64,000 nucleotides of DNA from Chryseobacterium lacus (GCF_003336205.1 NZ_QPIE01000003.1:1-64000), one strand, 5' to 3'. Shown: positions 45,810-56,047, numbered from the stretch's first letter. Made by a program: numbers and translations. Notes: generated by a model not told the origin, from the letters alone.

Positions 45810-46604
45810 CTACAAAGTTTCAAGCTCCACTACATAGCCTTCATGACTTCTCATATTGATGAAATTTCCACCTTCAAAATAAAGATATTGCCCTTTAATT
45901 CCGGCTAATGTTCCTTCAAACTCGGGATTTTTGTCCAGCGTAAAAACATTGATGTTCGCGGGAGCTTCATAAGGATAATCCAACCGCGACACCTCGCCTT
46001 CCATAGAATAGAAATTTTTGAACTCTTCAGGAAAATACTGTTCTATTTTATTTCTGAAATCCGCCAGATCCAGATCGTCTTCAAAATCGTCCTGAAGCAT
46101 TTTTTTATAATTTGTTTTATCCGGGAGATGCTCTTTCAGGGCAACTTCTATCATTCCGGCTTCATAACGGTTGGTGGTTTTGGCAATGGGCAGTGCGAAA
46201 GTAGCACCCTGATCTATCCATCTTGTAGGAAGTTGATTGAATCGCGTAACGCCCACTTTTACATCTCCGGTATAAGCCAGATAAACCACGTGTGGAACCA
46301 GTTGAATTTCCTGTTCTACCTGCAAATCCCTTTCGGCAATTCCCAGATGTGCGGTGGAAAGTTCGGGCCGTATAATGGTATCGCTGGCATAAGGGCTTTC
46401 AAAAAAACAATTTTTGCAGAATCCCATTCGGTACAATCTCTCATCATTTCCACAATTCACACATTGATAGCCAATAAGCGTGAGTTTCAATTTTTTTCCG
46501 ATGAGTTGATTCATGTTAATCAAATCATTAGAAAAATTCATATAATATTGAATAGGAGTATCATTAATCGTGCTCATCTTCAGCACCTGTCCCTGAAATT
46601 TCAT
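45810..46604 (-). CDS. DUF2797 protein with zinc-ribbon-like cysteines
   Basis: The 264-residue protein matches DUF2797: a Cys cluster CVNCGNDERLYRMGFCKNC (about 48-66) that could bind zinc, the segment HVVYLAYTGDVKVGVTRFNQLPTRWIDQGA, and a C-terminal beta part ending GGNFINMRSHEGYVVEL. The middle segment recalls the GIY-YIG nuclease core (VYLAYTG followed by KVGVT and an Arg), as noted for this family, but catalytic activity is unproven. It is divergent from the epimerase gene. Start at 46604; an ATG at 46577 is possible. Confidence 0.75.
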   Translation of the reverse strand: MKFQGQVLKMSTINDTPIQYYMNFSNDLINMNQLIGKKLKLTLIGYQCVNCGNDERLYRMGFCKNCFFESPYASDTIIRPELSTAHLGIAERDLQVEQEIQLVPHVVYLAYTGDVKVGVTRFNQLPTRWIDQGATFALPIAKTTNRYEAGMIEVALKEHLPDKTNYKKMLQDDFEDDLDLADFRNKIEQYFPEEFKNFYSMEGEVSRLDYPYEAPANINVFTLDKNPEFEGTLAGIKGQYLYFEGGNFINMRSHEGYVVELETL

Positions 46605-46653
46605 TCTGAATTTTTCGTAAAAATAAGGAATTATTTTCCTCTTTCTAATTTTA

Positions 46654-46661
46654 TACCTTTG
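46654..46661 (+). promoter_or_regulatory. -7 element before the epimerase gene
   Basis: TACCTTTG followed by C fits the Bacteroidota -7 consensus, 20 bases before the ATG at 46682. The -33 region is T-rich but without a clean TTTG. Confidence 0.45.
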
Positions 46662-46681
46662 CGATACAAATAAAATCCAGT

Positions 46682-47704
46682 ATGACGTATCTCATCACCG
46701 GAGCCAGTGGTTTCATAGGTTCTCATTTAGCTCAGCACCTTTTGCGAAACGGACACTCTGTCATTAACGTTGACAATTTTGACAGTTTTTATGATTACAA
46801 AATTAAAATCCGAAATACGCTGGAATCTTTACAGCAATCTTCGCATTTTTCTTTCTCAGAAAAGGATATTGACATCAATACACTTGTAAACAGCACCCGT
46901 TCTGAGCGGTATCATCTATATTATCAGGATATTAGAGATCGTACCGGTCTGAAAACGGTTTTTGAAAATCATTCAGTTGATATGGTGATTCATTTGGCAG
47001 CTTTGGCGGGTGTCCGACCTTCTATCGACAGGCCTTTGGAGTATGAGGAAGTCAATATTCGCGGAACGATGAATCTTTGGGAACTGTGCAGAGATTTTAA
47101 AATTCAGAAATTTATCTGCGCTTCCTCCTCCAGTGTTTATGGAAATAACGAGAAAATCCCGTTTTCTGAAACAGATTCAGTGGATCAACCCATTTCTCCT
47201 TATGCAGCAACCAAGAAAAGTGTAGAAACTTTAGGCCATGTTTATCATCATTTGTATGCAATAGATATGATTCAGCTTCGTTTTTTCACGGTATATGGGC
47301 CGAGGCAAAGACCTGATCTTGCAATTCATAAGTTTACGAAAATGATTTCGGGGCAACAGGAAATTCCTTTCTACGGAGATGGAACCACTTCCCGGGATTA
47401 TACGTATATTGACGATATTATTGACGGAATTTTAAAAAGTATTGAATATCTGCAAACTCATACTCAAGTTTACGAAATTCTCAATCTTGGAGAAAATCAG
47501 GTGATACAGCTCGATGAAATGGTAACCACCATCGAAGAAGAATTGGGAATAAAAGCGAGAAAGAATTACCTTCCTTTACAACAGGGAGATGTCATGAAAA
47601 CCCACGCCAATATTGATAAAGCAAAAGCAATGATCGGTTATCAACCTAAGGTAAACTTCCAAAATGGCATAAAAAGATTTGTGGAATGGTTTTTGAAAAA
47701 TTGA
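46682..47704 (+). CDS. NAD-dependent epimerase, UDP-glucuronate 4-epimerase-like
   Basis: The 340-residue SDR protein has the glycine motif GASGFIGSHL (7-16), the SSSSVYG segment, catalytic Y-x3-K in YAATKKSVE, and the substrate-binding segment VYGPRQRPDLAIHKFTKMI with GDGTTSRDYTYIDD. These fit the UDP-glucuronate 4-epimerase (CapI/WbpP-related) branch, which provides UDP-galacturonate for surface glycans. Exact substrate is inference. It stands apart from the polysaccharide genes at 39782-42350. Confidence 0.85.
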   Translation: MTYLITGASGFIGSHLAQHLLRNGHSVINVDNFDSFYDYKIKIRNTLESLQQSSHFSFSEKDIDINTLVNSTRSERYHLYYQDIRDRTGLKTVFENHSVDMVIHLAALAGVRPSIDRPLEYEEVNIRGTMNLWELCRDFKIQKFICASSSSVYGNNEKIPFSETDSVDQPISPYAATKKSVETLGHVYHHLYAIDMIQLRFFTVYGPRQRPDLAIHKFTKMISGQQEIPFYGDGTTSRDYTYIDDIIDGILKSIEYLQTHTQVYEILNLGENQVIQLDEMVTTIEEELGIKARKNYLPLQQGDVMKTHANIDKAKAMIGYQPKVNFQNGIKRFVEWFLKN

Positions 47705-47851
47705 GCCCAAAGCTGCAAGAAATACTGAATATAAAAGCCTGTTTTAGCCTTTTTGAAAAGCGGAAACCAAAAAGATTCACGACAACTCAAAATCAGGAAT
47801 AAAGAATCATTGCAAATGTTTCAAAAAGATTGAAAATCAGCGGGAAAAAAC

Positions 47852-47881
47852 TTTGATTTTTCAGCTAATTTTATACTTTTG
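47852..47881 (+). promoter_or_regulatory. promoter of the DUF2795 gene
   Basis: TTTG (47852-47855) and TACTTTTG (47874-47881) are 18 bases apart, an exact consensus match. The start codon follows 25 bases later. The rest of 47705-47906 has no gene that I can support. Confidence 0.85.
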
Positions 47882-47906
47882 CAGGGAAAATAAAAACACT
47901 AAGAAT

Positions 47907-48128
47907 ATGTACTGGACATTAGAATTAGCTTCCTATTTAAGCGATGCTCCGTGGCCTATGACGAAGGCGGAGCTTATTGATTATGCCATCCGAACCGGTG
48001 CGCCGATGGAAGTAGTCGAAAACCTTCAGGCGATAGAAGATGAAGGCGAGATTTATGAATCTATAGAAGAAGTATGGAGCGATTATCCTACAGATGAAGA
48101 TTTCCTCTGGAATGAGGATGAATATTAG
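47907..48128 (+). CDS. small acidic DUF2795 protein
   Basis: The 73-residue acidic protein (MYWTLELASYLSDAPWP at the start, FLWNEDEY at the end) matches the DUF2795 family, seen across Bacteroidota. The segment AELIDYAIRTGAPMEVVENLQAIEDEG is the core. Function unknown. Strong consensus promoter directly upstream suggests high expression. Start at 47907; the longer in-frame start runs back through the promoter. Confidence 0.85.
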   Translation: MYWTLELASYLSDAPWPMTKAELIDYAIRTGAPMEVVENLQAIEDEGEIYESIEEVWSDYPTDEDFLWNEDEY

Positions 48129-48213
48129 TTTTACCACGGCGGAGGCTTTGCCATCTGCCATTTTTAACAAAATCCAAAGCAGCCGGCAGTCCGCTGCAAG
48201 CAAATAACAAGAC

Positions 48214-51200
48214 ATGAGTGTTTTAGACAAAATTCTAAAAGGTTTTCTTGGTGATAAAAACGCCAATGATCTGAAAGAGGTAAAAAAAGTAGTAACCAAA
48301 ATAAAAGCTGTAGAGGATAACATCCGGCAACTGAGTGATGATGAATTGCGAGTGAAAACAGCGGAATTCAAAGAAAAAATAAAAAGCGCATCTGCTTCTG
48401 TCACTTCCGAGATCGAACAAACCAGGAAACAAATTCAGAATACTTCCAATATTGATGAAAAAGAAGCGCTCTTTCAGCGGATAGATGCGCTGAACAAAGA
48501 AGCTTACGAAACAGAAGAGAAAGTATTGATGGAAATCCTTCCTGAAGCTTTTGCACTCATTAAAGAAACCGCAAGAAGGTGGGCAGAGAATGGTGAAATT
48601 CGTGTGAAAGCAACAGATTGGGATCGTGAACTCGCTGCCAGCAAAGATTTTGTAAAGATAGAGGGTGACGAAGCGGTTTGGAAAAACTCATGGAATGCTC
48701 ATGGAACAGAAATTATTTGGGACATGGTGCATTACGATGTACAGTACATCGGAGGTGTAGTACTTCATAGCGGTAAAATCGCAGAAATGGCCACTGGTGA
48801 AGGAAAAACGCTTGTAGGAACACTTCCCATTTATCTCAATGCACTTCCGGGCCGGGGTGTTCACGTAGTTACCGTAAATGATTATCTTGCTAAAAGAGAC
48901 TCCGCTTGGATGGGGCCTTTATATCAGTTTCATGGTCTTTCCATTGATTGTATCGACAATCACCAACCCAACTCCGACGGCAGAAAGAAAGCGTATAATT
49001 CCGATATCACTTATGGAACCAATAACGAATTTGGCTTTGATTATCTGAGAGATAACATGGTGACATCTCCATCCGAACTGGTTCAAAGAGAACTGAATTT
49101 CGCAATTGTGGATGAGGTAGATTCCGTATTGATTGATGATGCGAGAACACCACTGATTATTTCCGGGCCAGTTCCGCAAGGCGACCGTCAGGAATTTGAC
49201 GTTTTAAAACCATCTGTGGATCGCATTGTAAGTGTACAAAAGCAAACGGTTTCCCAGATTTTTAATGAAGCCAAAAAACTAATTGCCGCAGGCAATACCA
49301 AGGAAGGTGGTTTCAAGCTCCTTCAGGCATACAGAGGATTACCGAAGTCCCGACCTTTGATTAAATTCCTTTCAGAAACCGGAAACAAGGCTTTACTTCA
49401 GAAAACGGAAGGCCAATATATGGCGGATAACAACCGTGAAATGCCAAAAGTAGACAAAGATCTTTATTTTGTGATTGATGAAAAAAATAATCAGATTGAT
49501 CTTACCGATAAAGGGGTAGAATATATGTCCGCCGGCGATGGTGATAAAGATTTCTTTATATTACAGGATATCGGCACCGAAATAGCAGAACTGGAAGCGA
49601 AAAATCTGTCGAAGGAAGAAGAATTTGCAGCGAAAGAAGAACTCTTCAGAGAATTTGCAGTAAAATCAGAAAGAGTACATACTTTAAATCAACTTCTGAA
49701 AGCGTACACGCTCTTTGAAAAAGATGATGAATATGTCGTAATTGACGGCGAAGTAAAAATTGTAGATGAGCAAACCGGCCGTATCATGGAAGGCAGACGG
49801 TATTCCGATGGATTGCACCAAGCGATAGAAGCCAAAGAAAATGTAAAAATAGAAGCCGCTACACAAACTTTTGCTACCGTTACGCTCCAGAATTATTTCC
49901 GGATGTACAATAAACTGGCCGGGATGACGGGAACAGCGGAAACCGAAGCAGGAGAATTCTGGCAGATTTACAAACTAGATGTTGTCGTAATTCCTACCAA
50001 CAGACCAATACAAAGAGATGATCGTCAGGATCTTGTCTTCAAAACCAATCGTGAAAAATACAACGCTGTTATTGAAGAAATAGAACATCTGACCGCTGCC
50101 GGAAGACCTGTTCTTGTAGGAACTACTTCAGTTGAAATTTCTCAACTACTTTCAAAAGCGATGCAGCTCAGGAAAATTCCTCATCAGGTTCTGAATGCAA
50201 AACTTCACAAAAAAGAAGCTGAAATTGTTGCTGACGCTGGTCGTGCGGGACAGGTAACTATTGCTACGAATATGGCAGGTCGGGGTACTGATATCAAGCT
50301 GAGAGAAGGCGTAAAAGAAGCCGGAGGTTTAGCGATTATAGGTACCGAAAGACACGACTCCAGAAGGGTCGACCGACAGTTGAGAGGGCGTGCAGGAAGA
50401 CAGGGAGATCCTGGAAGTTCACAATTTTATGTCTCACTTGAGGATAATTTGATGAGACTTTTCGGTTCAGAAAAAATAGCCAAGATGATGGACCGAATGG
50501 GACACAAAGAAGGTGAAGTGATTCAACATTCCATGATTACAAAATCTATCGAAAGAGCCCAGAAAAAAGTAGAAGAAAATAACTTTGGAATCCGAAAAAG
50601 ATTGTTGGAATATGATGATGTGATGAACAAGCAACGGGATGTGATTTACAAAAGAAGAAAAAATGCTCTCTTCGGAGATCACCTGAAATATGACATTTCA
50701 AACATGATTTATGATGTGGCTCATTCTGTGGTAGCAAAAACGAAAGCAGATGGAAACTACAAAGATTTTGAATACGAAATCATTAAGAATTTCACGATGG
50801 ACGCCCCTGTTTCTGAAAGTGTATTCAAAAACACACAAATTCCGGAACTGAGCAATATCGTTTTCAAAGCAGCTGAAGAAGATTATAAAAAGAGGCTGGA
50901 ACTGATGAGAGAAAAATCCTTTCCCATCATCGAAAATGTTTACCAGAATCAAGGCTCTATGTTCAAAATGATTCAGGTTCCATTTACCGACGGAACCCGC
51001 ACCATGACCATTGTTGCAGATCTTCATAAAGCTTTTGAAACCAAGTGCCAAAGCCTGATAGACGATTTTGAAAAAAATATTTCGCTGTCTATTATTGATG
51101 AAAACTGGAAACTGCATCTTCGCGAAATGGATGATCTTCGGAGATCTTCACAGGGAGCAGTTTACGAGCAGAAAGATCCACTAGTAATTTACAAACAGGA

Positions 51201-51285
51201 ATCTTTTTACCTTTTCAGTGAAATGGTGGACAAAGTAAATAGAGAAACCGTTTCCTTCCTTTTTAAAGGAGAAATCCCATCGTAA
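48214..51285 (+). CDS. secA: preprotein translocase ATPase SecA
   Basis: SecA drives protein export through SecYEG. The 1023-residue protein has Walker A MATGEGKT (192-199), [18 protein letters not shown], the [19 protein letters not shown] Walker B region, the preprotein cross-linking domain with a Bacteroidota-type insertion (about 340-500), [12 protein letters not shown] and the helical wing. It ends [11 protein letters not shown], without the C-terminal CxCxSGxxxxxCH zinc motif that binds SecB. Absence of that tail occurs in several lineages. A terminator follows. Confidence 0.97.
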   Translation: MSVLDKILKGFLGDKNANDLKEVKKVVTKIKAVEDNIRQLSDDELRVKTAEFKEKIKSASASVTSEIEQTRKQIQNTSNIDEKEALFQRIDALNKEAYETEEKVLMEILPEAFALIKETARRWAENGEIRVKATDWDRELAASKDFVKIEGDEAVWKNSWNAHGTEIIWDMVHYDVQYIGGVVLHSGKIAEMATGEGKTLVGTLPIYLNALPGRGVHVVTVNDYLAKRDSAWMGPLYQFHGLSIDCIDNHQPNSDGRKKAYNSDITYGTNNEFGFDYLRDNMVTSPSELVQRELNFAIVDEVDSVLIDDARTPLIISGPVPQGDRQEFDVLKPSVDRIVSVQKQTVSQIFNEAKKLIAAGNTKEGGFKLLQAYRGLPKSRPLIKFLSETGNKALLQKTEGQYMADNNREMPKVDKDLYFVIDEKNNQIDLTDKGVEYMSAGDGDKDFFILQDIGTEIAELEAKNLSKEEEFAAKEELFREFAVKSERVHTLNQLLKAYTLFEKDDEYVVIDGEVKIVDEQTGRIMEGRRYSDGLHQAIEAKENVKIEAATQTFATVTLQNYFRMYNKLAGMTGTAETEAGEFWQIYKLDVVVIPTNRPIQRDDRQDLVFKTNREKYNAVIEEIEHLTAAGRPVLVGTTSVEISQLLSKAMQLRKIPHQVLNAKLHKKEAEIVADAGRAGQVTIATNMAGRGTDIKLREGVKEAGGLAIIGTERHDSRRVDRQLRGRAGRQGDPGSSQFYVSLEDNLMRLFGSEKIAKMMDRMGHKEGEVIQHSMITKSIERAQKKVEENNFGIRKRLLEYDDVMNKQRDVIYKRRKNALFGDHLKYDISNMIYDVAHSVVAKTKADGNYKDFEYEIIKNFTMDAPVSESVFKNTQIPELSNIVFKAAEEDYKKRLELMREKSFPIIENVYQNQGSMFKMIQVPFTDGTRTMTIVADLHKAFETKCQSLIDDFEKNISLSIIDENWKLHLREMDDLRRSSQGAVYEQKDPLVIYKQESFYLFSEMVDKVNRETVSFLFKGEIPS

Positions 51286-51304
51286 GATGAATGTTTTATA
51301 TATT

Positions 51305-51331
51305 AATCCGCTTGAGAACTTCAGGCGGATT
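51305..51331 (+). terminator. intrinsic terminator after secA
   Basis: AATCCGCTTGA (51305-51315) pairs with TCAGGCGGATT (51321-51331) with one G-U pair and a 5-base loop, followed by a T run. The 142 bases to the next gene show no clear element. Confidence 0.85.
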
Positions 51332-51473
51332 TTTTATTTTTACCATATCAATATCCGTACTATTACCCAAATCCATGAATTATGCTAAATTTGAGAAATT
51401 TAAAACCTGAAAGAAATTTTCATGTTTTATTTCACTTTAATTTGATAATTACCCATCCGTAGAAACATACAAT

Positions 51474-52433
51474 ATGACAATGGAAATCGCACTTGGAATC
51501 GACATTGGCGGCACCAATACCAAATTCGGGATGGTGAACCGCGCCGGTGAAATCTTAGAGAAAGGAAGCCTGCCTACTGGAAAACATGAAACTGTGGAGG
51601 AATTCATCAATGCGCTTTCTAACATTATTCATCCATTGATTCAGAAGTTTAGCGATCATCAGTTCTGTGGCATCGGAATAGGCGCACCCAACGGAAATTA
51701 TTATACTGGAACCATAGAGGATGCGCTCAACCTGAAGTGGAAAGGAAGTATTCCTTTGGCCCGAATCCTGACGGAAAAATTGAATATTCCCTGCACCATT
51801 ACCAATGATGCCAATGCCGCTGCAGTAGGTGAAATGAAATACGGAGCCGCCAAAAACATGAAAGATTTCATCATGATTACTTTGGGAACAGGCGTCGGAA
51901 GCGGAATTGTTTGTGACGGAAAATTAATTTATGGACATGATGGTTTCGCCGGCGAACTCGGGCATACCATAGTAAAACCCGGCGGCAGGAAACACTGGAG
52001 TACAGATTCGGAAGGTTCGCTGGAAGCATATGCATCCGCAACCGGCATTGCCATTACGGCAAAAAAGATGCGTGCAGAATTTCCCGACAGTCTGCTCAAT
52101 CAATATCCTGAAACGGAAATCAATTCTAAAACCGTTTACGATTGTGCCCTGAAGAAAGATGCGGTTGCCATAGAAGTATTTCGATATACAGGCCAGAAAC
52201 TGGGCGAAGCATTTGCCAATTTCGTGATGTTTTCCTCGCCTGAAGCAATTCTTCTTTTCGGTGGCGTTATAAAAGCGGGAGATTTCCTTCTCGGGCCTGC
52301 AAAATTTCATATGGAGCGCAATCTTCTTCCCTCTTCACGTGGTAAAATAAATCTCATCCTCAGCGAACTTCCTGAAGCTGATGCTGCTATTTTAGGAGCC
52401 AGTGCTTTGGTTTGGGAAGAAGATTTCTGTTGA
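51474..52433 (+). CDS. ROK-family sugar kinase (glucokinase-like) without zinc cysteines
   Basis: ROK kinases phosphorylate sugars such as glucose or N-acetyl sugars. The 319-residue protein has the phosphate motif GIDIGGTNTKFG (8-19), NDANAAAVGE, TLGTGVGSGIV and GELGHTIV with the catalytic His region. The expected zinc motif CxCGxxGC is replaced: the segment reads GGRKHWSTDSEGSLEAYAS, with Trp, Thr and Ser where the cysteines stand. Glucokinase or polyphosphate/ATP glucokinase activity is plausible but not proven. The first ATG (51474) and one two codons later are both possible. It is convergent with fumC. Confidence 0.85.
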   Translation: MTMEIALGIDIGGTNTKFGMVNRAGEILEKGSLPTGKHETVEEFINALSNIIHPLIQKFSDHQFCGIGIGAPNGNYYTGTIEDALNLKWKGSIPLARILTEKLNIPCTITNDANAAAVGEMKYGAAKNMKDFIMITLGTGVGSGIVCDGKLIYGHDGFAGELGHTIVKPGGRKHWSTDSEGSLEAYASATGIAITAKKMRAEFPDSLLNQYPETEINSKTVYDCALKKDAVAIEVFRYTGQKLGEAFANFVMFSSPEAILLFGGVIKAGDFLLGPAKFHMERNLLPSSRGKINLILSELPEADAAILGASALVWEEDFC

Positions 52434-52440
52434 TTTTTTA

Positions 52441-53823
52441 TCAAATCATCTTCTCGGGTTTCACCCATTCATCGAACTGCTCGGCGGTCAACAATCCCAG
52501 ATTGATGGCTTCTTCGCGCAGCGTAGTCCCGTTTTTGTGCGCAGCTTTGGCAATGGTAGCTGCATTTTCATATCCAATGTGAGGATTGAGCGCGGTAACC
52601 AACATCAGGGATTTCTCTACCAGTTCCTGGATTCTTGGTTCATTGGCTTCAATTCCAACAGCGCAATGATCATTAAAAGAAATACAGGCATCTGCCAGTA
52701 ACGTAGCCGACTGAAGGAAGTTGTAAATCATGACAGGTTTAAAAACATTCAGCTCAAAATTTCCCTGAGTGCCGGAAAAAGAAATCGTAGTATCATTTCC
52801 TAAAACCTGTGCGCATACCATCGTTAAAGCTTCACTTTGCGTAGGATTTACCTTTCCCGGCATGATGGACGAGCCAGGTTCATTCTCAGGAATAAAAATT
52901 TCACCAATTCCTGAACGCGGGCCAGAAGCCAGAAAGCGGATATCCTGTGCTATTTTATATAGGGATACTGCCAGTTGTTTCAGCGCGCCGTGGCTTTCTA
53001 CAATAGCATCGTGCGCAGCCAAGGCTTCAAATTTATTTTCAGCGGTGATGAAAGGAAGCCCCGCAAATTCGGAAATATATTCTGCCACTTTTACATCATA
53101 TCCTTTCGGTGTGTTCAGTCCGGTTCCTACAGCAGTGCCGCCAAGAGCGAGTTCTGACAGGTGAGAGAGAGTGTTTTTAATTGCTTTTAACGAGAAATCC
53201 AGTTGAGCAACATAGCCCGAAAATTCCTGTCCCAAAGTTAAAGGAGTCGCGTCCATCAGATGGGTTCTTCCAATTTTGACAATATTCTGGAATTGTTTTG
53301 ATTTTTGTTCCAGTGTATTTCTTAGTTTTTCCACTGCGGGAATCGTGTGCTCCACCACTTTTTTGTAAGCCGCGATGTGCATGGCTGTAGGGAAAGTATC
53401 GTTGGAGCTTTGGGATTTATTCACATCGTCGTTAGGATGAATGACAGATTTTTCGCCTAAAATTCCTCCGCTATTTACATGAGCTTTATTAGCAATCACT
53501 TCATTCACGTTCATATTGCTTTGCGTTCCACTGCCGGTTTGCCAGATCACCAGAGGGAAATTCCCGTTGAGTTTTCCTTCCCGGATTTCATCACACACCT
53601 GTGCGATCAGGTCTCTTTTTTCCGAAGGAAGTACACCGAGATCGGCATTGGCAAAGGCTGCGGCTTTTTTCAGTATCGCAAACGCTTCGATGATTTCCGA
53701 TGGCATACTTCCTTCCGGCCCTATTTTGAAATTGTTTCTGGAACGCTCCGTTTGGGCTCCCCAAAATTTATCCGAAGGAACATTGATTTCGCCCATCGTA
53801 TCGTGTTCTGTTCTGTAATGCAT
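52441..53823 (-). CDS. fumC: class II fumarate hydratase
   Basis: Fumarase interconverts fumarate and L-malate in the TCA cycle. The 460-residue protein has the [12 protein letters not shown] segment, [24 protein letters not shown], and the superfamily signature [16 protein letters not shown] with the catalytic Ser loop. Length is standard for FumC. It is convergent with the ROK gene, only 7 bases away, and no terminator hairpin is seen between them. Confidence 0.97.
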   Translation of the reverse strand: MHYRTEHDTMGEINVPSDKFWGAQTERSRNNFKIGPEGSMPSEIIEAFAILKKAAAFANADLGVLPSEKRDLIAQVCDEIREGKLNGNFPLVIWQTGSGTQSNMNVNEVIANKAHVNSGGILGEKSVIHPNDDVNKSQSSNDTFPTAMHIAAYKKVVEHTIPAVEKLRNTLEQKSKQFQNIVKIGRTHLMDATPLTLGQEFSGYVAQLDFSLKAIKNTLSHLSELALGGTAVGTGLNTPKGYDVKVAEYISEFAGLPFITAENKFEALAAHDAIVESHGALKQLAVSLYKIAQDIRFLASGPRSGIGEIFIPENEPGSSIMPGKVNPTQSEALTMVCAQVLGNDTTISFSGTQGNFELNVFKPVMIYNFLQSATLLADACISFNDHCAVGIEANEPRIQELVEKSLMLVTALNPHIGYENAATIAKAAHKNGTTLREEAINLGLLTAEQFDEWVKPEKMI

Positions 53824-53932
53824 GATTTTGTGATTTTAAATTTGGAATTTTTAAGATACGAAATTATTTTTAAGTCAATCATTATTCTTTGTAGTTTCGG
53901 AAAGTAGTTTTACCGAACTTTATTAAACAAAG

Positions 53933-53962
53933 AAGCCGTCTCATAACTCAATGAAACGGCTT
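53933..53962. terminator. terminator hairpin between fumC and the accessory region
   Basis: AAGCCGT (53933-53939) pairs with ACGGCTT (53956-53962), with an inner TCAT/ATGA stem. The plus side has a strong T run; the minus side is moderately T-rich. It probably ends the leftward pair 55899-54039. The rest of 53824-54038 shows no gene. Confidence 0.7.
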
Positions 53963-54038
53963 TTTTTGTTTTTTCTTACGTACCACTTTGAATATTAAAA
54001 TCTCAGAGGCTTAAAGAAAGTATTGAGCACTTTCAAAA

Positions 54039-54587
54039 TTACTGTTTGGTTAATATGATATTCTGCGGCAAAGTAATAGTATTATCATAAGGGGGTTGTC
54101 CAGGTAAATTAACTTTAATTCCTTGATAATTCTTTAAACTAACTATTTTTATATGGTTCGCATCTATATATTCAAATTCCCCTTGTACAGATTTATTTTT
54201 AGAAGGGTGATTGAACCCGACTGAAATTCTGTTTGGTGGTAAATTTGGTTGCGTACCAAAAGTTATTATTGTATATTTTTTTTGGTTAAACGTTGCGTTA
54301 ATAAAAGGAAGTGAATCCTCTACAATTGTGTTATTTACTTTGTATTGGTGATAACCAAACAAAATATCTGCATATAAGTTCATCGTAACTGGTACTTTTG
54401 CATTGACTTTCTTAAAGACGATTGTCAAGGAAGTTCCATTGCTCTCCCATTTCCATGTACCTACATATTTATTTAGTTCTGCATTCAGTAAGTTGTCTCC
54501 GGGTTGTGGTTCAATGTTCTGTCCTTTTATAAAGAAAACAAAAAATATAAATGAGAAAGACAGTATTGTTTTTAGAAATAGTTTCAT
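54039..54587 (-). CDS. secreted small beta-rich protein, DUF6705-like
   Basis: The 182-residue protein has a signal peptide (1-22, ending FFIKG) and a beta-rich mature part: NKYVGTWKWESNGTSLTIVFKK, TIITFGTQPNLPPNRISVGF and a C-terminal NIILTKQ. It resembles the DUF6705 proteins of Chryseobacterium, which have lipocalin-like or fatty-acid-binding-like character. It begins 1 base after the stop of the 436-residue lipoprotein, so the two are cotranscribed and may act together, for example as effector and partner. Base composition is AT-rich compared with neighbours. Confidence 0.68.
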   Translation of the reverse strand: MKLFLKTILSFSFIFFVFFIKGQNIEPQPGDNLLNAELNKYVGTWKWESNGTSLTIVFKKVNAKVPVTMNLYADILFGYHQYKVNNTIVEDSLPFINATFNQKKYTIITFGTQPNLPPNRISVGFNHPSKNKSVQGEFEYIDANHIKIVSLKNYQGIKVNLPGQPPYDNTITLPQNIILTKQ

Positions 54588-54588
54588 G

Positions 54589-55899
54589 TTAATTGCAATT
54601 TTGTGGGGTTACAGTGCCATTGGCGTTCTTATTTAATACTTGCCAGTTATTAAAATCTGATGTTCCTTTTAGAGCTTTCAGTCCTGAATTTGTAGCTTCT
54701 AGAAATCTAACAAATGCTGCTTCATTCATAGCAGGAGAGTTACTTTCATTGATATTATATTTATCGTATATTATTTGATACATATTTACAGAATTTGAAT
54801 CGTATCCTCCATTTGAATTAAGGAGGTTTGAAGCAAAATTACTAAATTTCGTCGGGTTGTCAATTACTAATAAATATTGTGTACCAGAAGCTGTAACAAC
54901 GCCAAAAGTAAACGTGCCAACATTGCTAATACCACCATTTTGATATAAACTTGCCACTGCAAAAATATCAGATACTGAAAAAACAGAAAGCAAACCTTGA
55001 TAATGAGAATGAAGCATAGAGTCTATTTGGCCGTTGAGACTAATTTGTATTTGTCCTGACGCATAATCACCTTGTAAATGTAATGGAGGTTCGTTGGGCG
55101 GAATTAGATAAGCATGCTCTACTGTAGCACTTGTTGCTTTACCTTTTAAAAATTCAAGTAAAGCTTTTCTATCTGCATTCTGAGATATAGATTTTGATTT
55201 TGCGCATGGCGATGGCTGCGTTTGTGGCTGTGGCATTACAGGGTTTGAGTTGCCTCCTCCTCCACAATTACCATACAGAGTGCAATCACCACCTGGAGGC
55301 AAGTGAGCATAATCTACTGTATCAATAAATAAACTTTGCTTTACCGGTTTAACTGCTTTGGGAACTATAATAACAACTTCCTGTATTAGAGTTTCTTTTG
55401 GTTGCGGTGGATTCTCTTCACCACTAATAACCCCACCAGCGTGTTCGGCAAACTCGTTTATAATTAGTTCTACTAAATCATCTTTTTCTGCATAATAAAA
55501 CTCTACATAAGTTTCGTCACGATTTACATGCCCAACCATGATATCTATTACCCGCCTTTCATGAACAATGGGGAATAAAACATACTTAGAAGAATCTTCT
55601 TCATAAAACACTTGTGAGGCAAACCTAAAATCAACTAAAGGTTTTGAAGCATCTTCAAAATCAGGAGCTTCTTCTGGATAGAGTTCGTAGTAGCTGGAGT
55701 ACAGGTAGCGAAAGCCTTCCTGATAATGCATATCATTCTCGCGGGCCAAGCTGCCTTCTTTCTTATTGCTAAAGATTCCAAACTTTGAAACCTTTTCAGA
55801 TTGTTGTTGCGCTTCGGCGACCATCTCATCCTGTCGACAACTATTTAGTATTAACAGCAGCAGGAATAACAATCCTGTGTAATTAATGATTCTCTTCAT
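54589..55899 (-). CDS. lipoprotein with JAMM-like C-terminal domain
   Basis: I do not recognise a named family. The 436-residue protein has a lipoprotein signal (LLLLILNSC, Cys21), a beta-rich N-terminal half (50-150), a Pro/Gly-rich linker (160-235) with four cysteines (206, 212, 232 and the signal Cys excluded), and a C-terminal domain. In that domain E261 and the segment H297-S-H299-x8-S308-x-x-D311 resemble the JAMM/MPN metalloprotease motif (Glu, then HxH-x7-SxxD), one residue longer. Codons for the motif are at 54967-55011. A zinc peptidase role outside the cell is inference. It is the first gene of a two-gene transcript and is divergent from a broken XRE regulator. Confidence 0.65.
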   Translation of the reverse strand: MKRIINYTGLLFLLLLILNSCRQDEMVAEAQQQSEKVSKFGIFSNKKEGSLARENDMHYQEGFRYLYSSYYELYPEEAPDFEDASKPLVDFRFASQVFYEEDSSKYVLFPIVHERRVIDIMVGHVNRDETYVEFYYAEKDDLVELIINEFAEHAGGVISGEENPPQPKETLIQEVVIIVPKAVKPVKQSLFIDTVDYAHLPPGGDCTLYGNCGGGGNSNPVMPQPQTQPSPCAKSKSISQNADRKALLEFLKGKATSATVEHAYLIPPNEPPLHLQGDYASGQIQISLNGQIDSMLHSHYQGLLSVFSVSDIFAVASLYQNGGISNVGTFTFGVVTASGTQYLLVIDNPTKFSNFASNLLNSNGGYDSNSVNMYQIIYDKYNINESNSPAMNEAAFVRFLEATNSGLKALKGTSDFNNWQVLNKNANGTVTPQNCN

Positions 55900-55981
55900 G
55901 GGCTTTATAATTTAAGTGTTTTAATTTTCTCCGAAATTAAAAAATATTTTCATATGCATATCATTCTATTTACGCATAATC

Positions 55982-56000
55982 TTACCCTGATTTCGGGTAA
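55982..56000. promoter_or_regulatory. inverted repeat, candidate operator
   Basis: TTACCCTGATTTCGGGTAA is a perfect 6-bp inverted repeat around 7 bases, in the divergent region between the lipoprotein gene (start 55899) and the XRE remnant (start 56048). A -7-like TACATTTG is at 56023-56030 on the plus strand. It is the natural place for binding by the neighbouring helix-turn-helix protein. Confidence 0.45.
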
Positions 56001-56047
56001 AGCAATATTTGGATTTTATTTCTACATTTGCTTAAACAAAACAAAGT

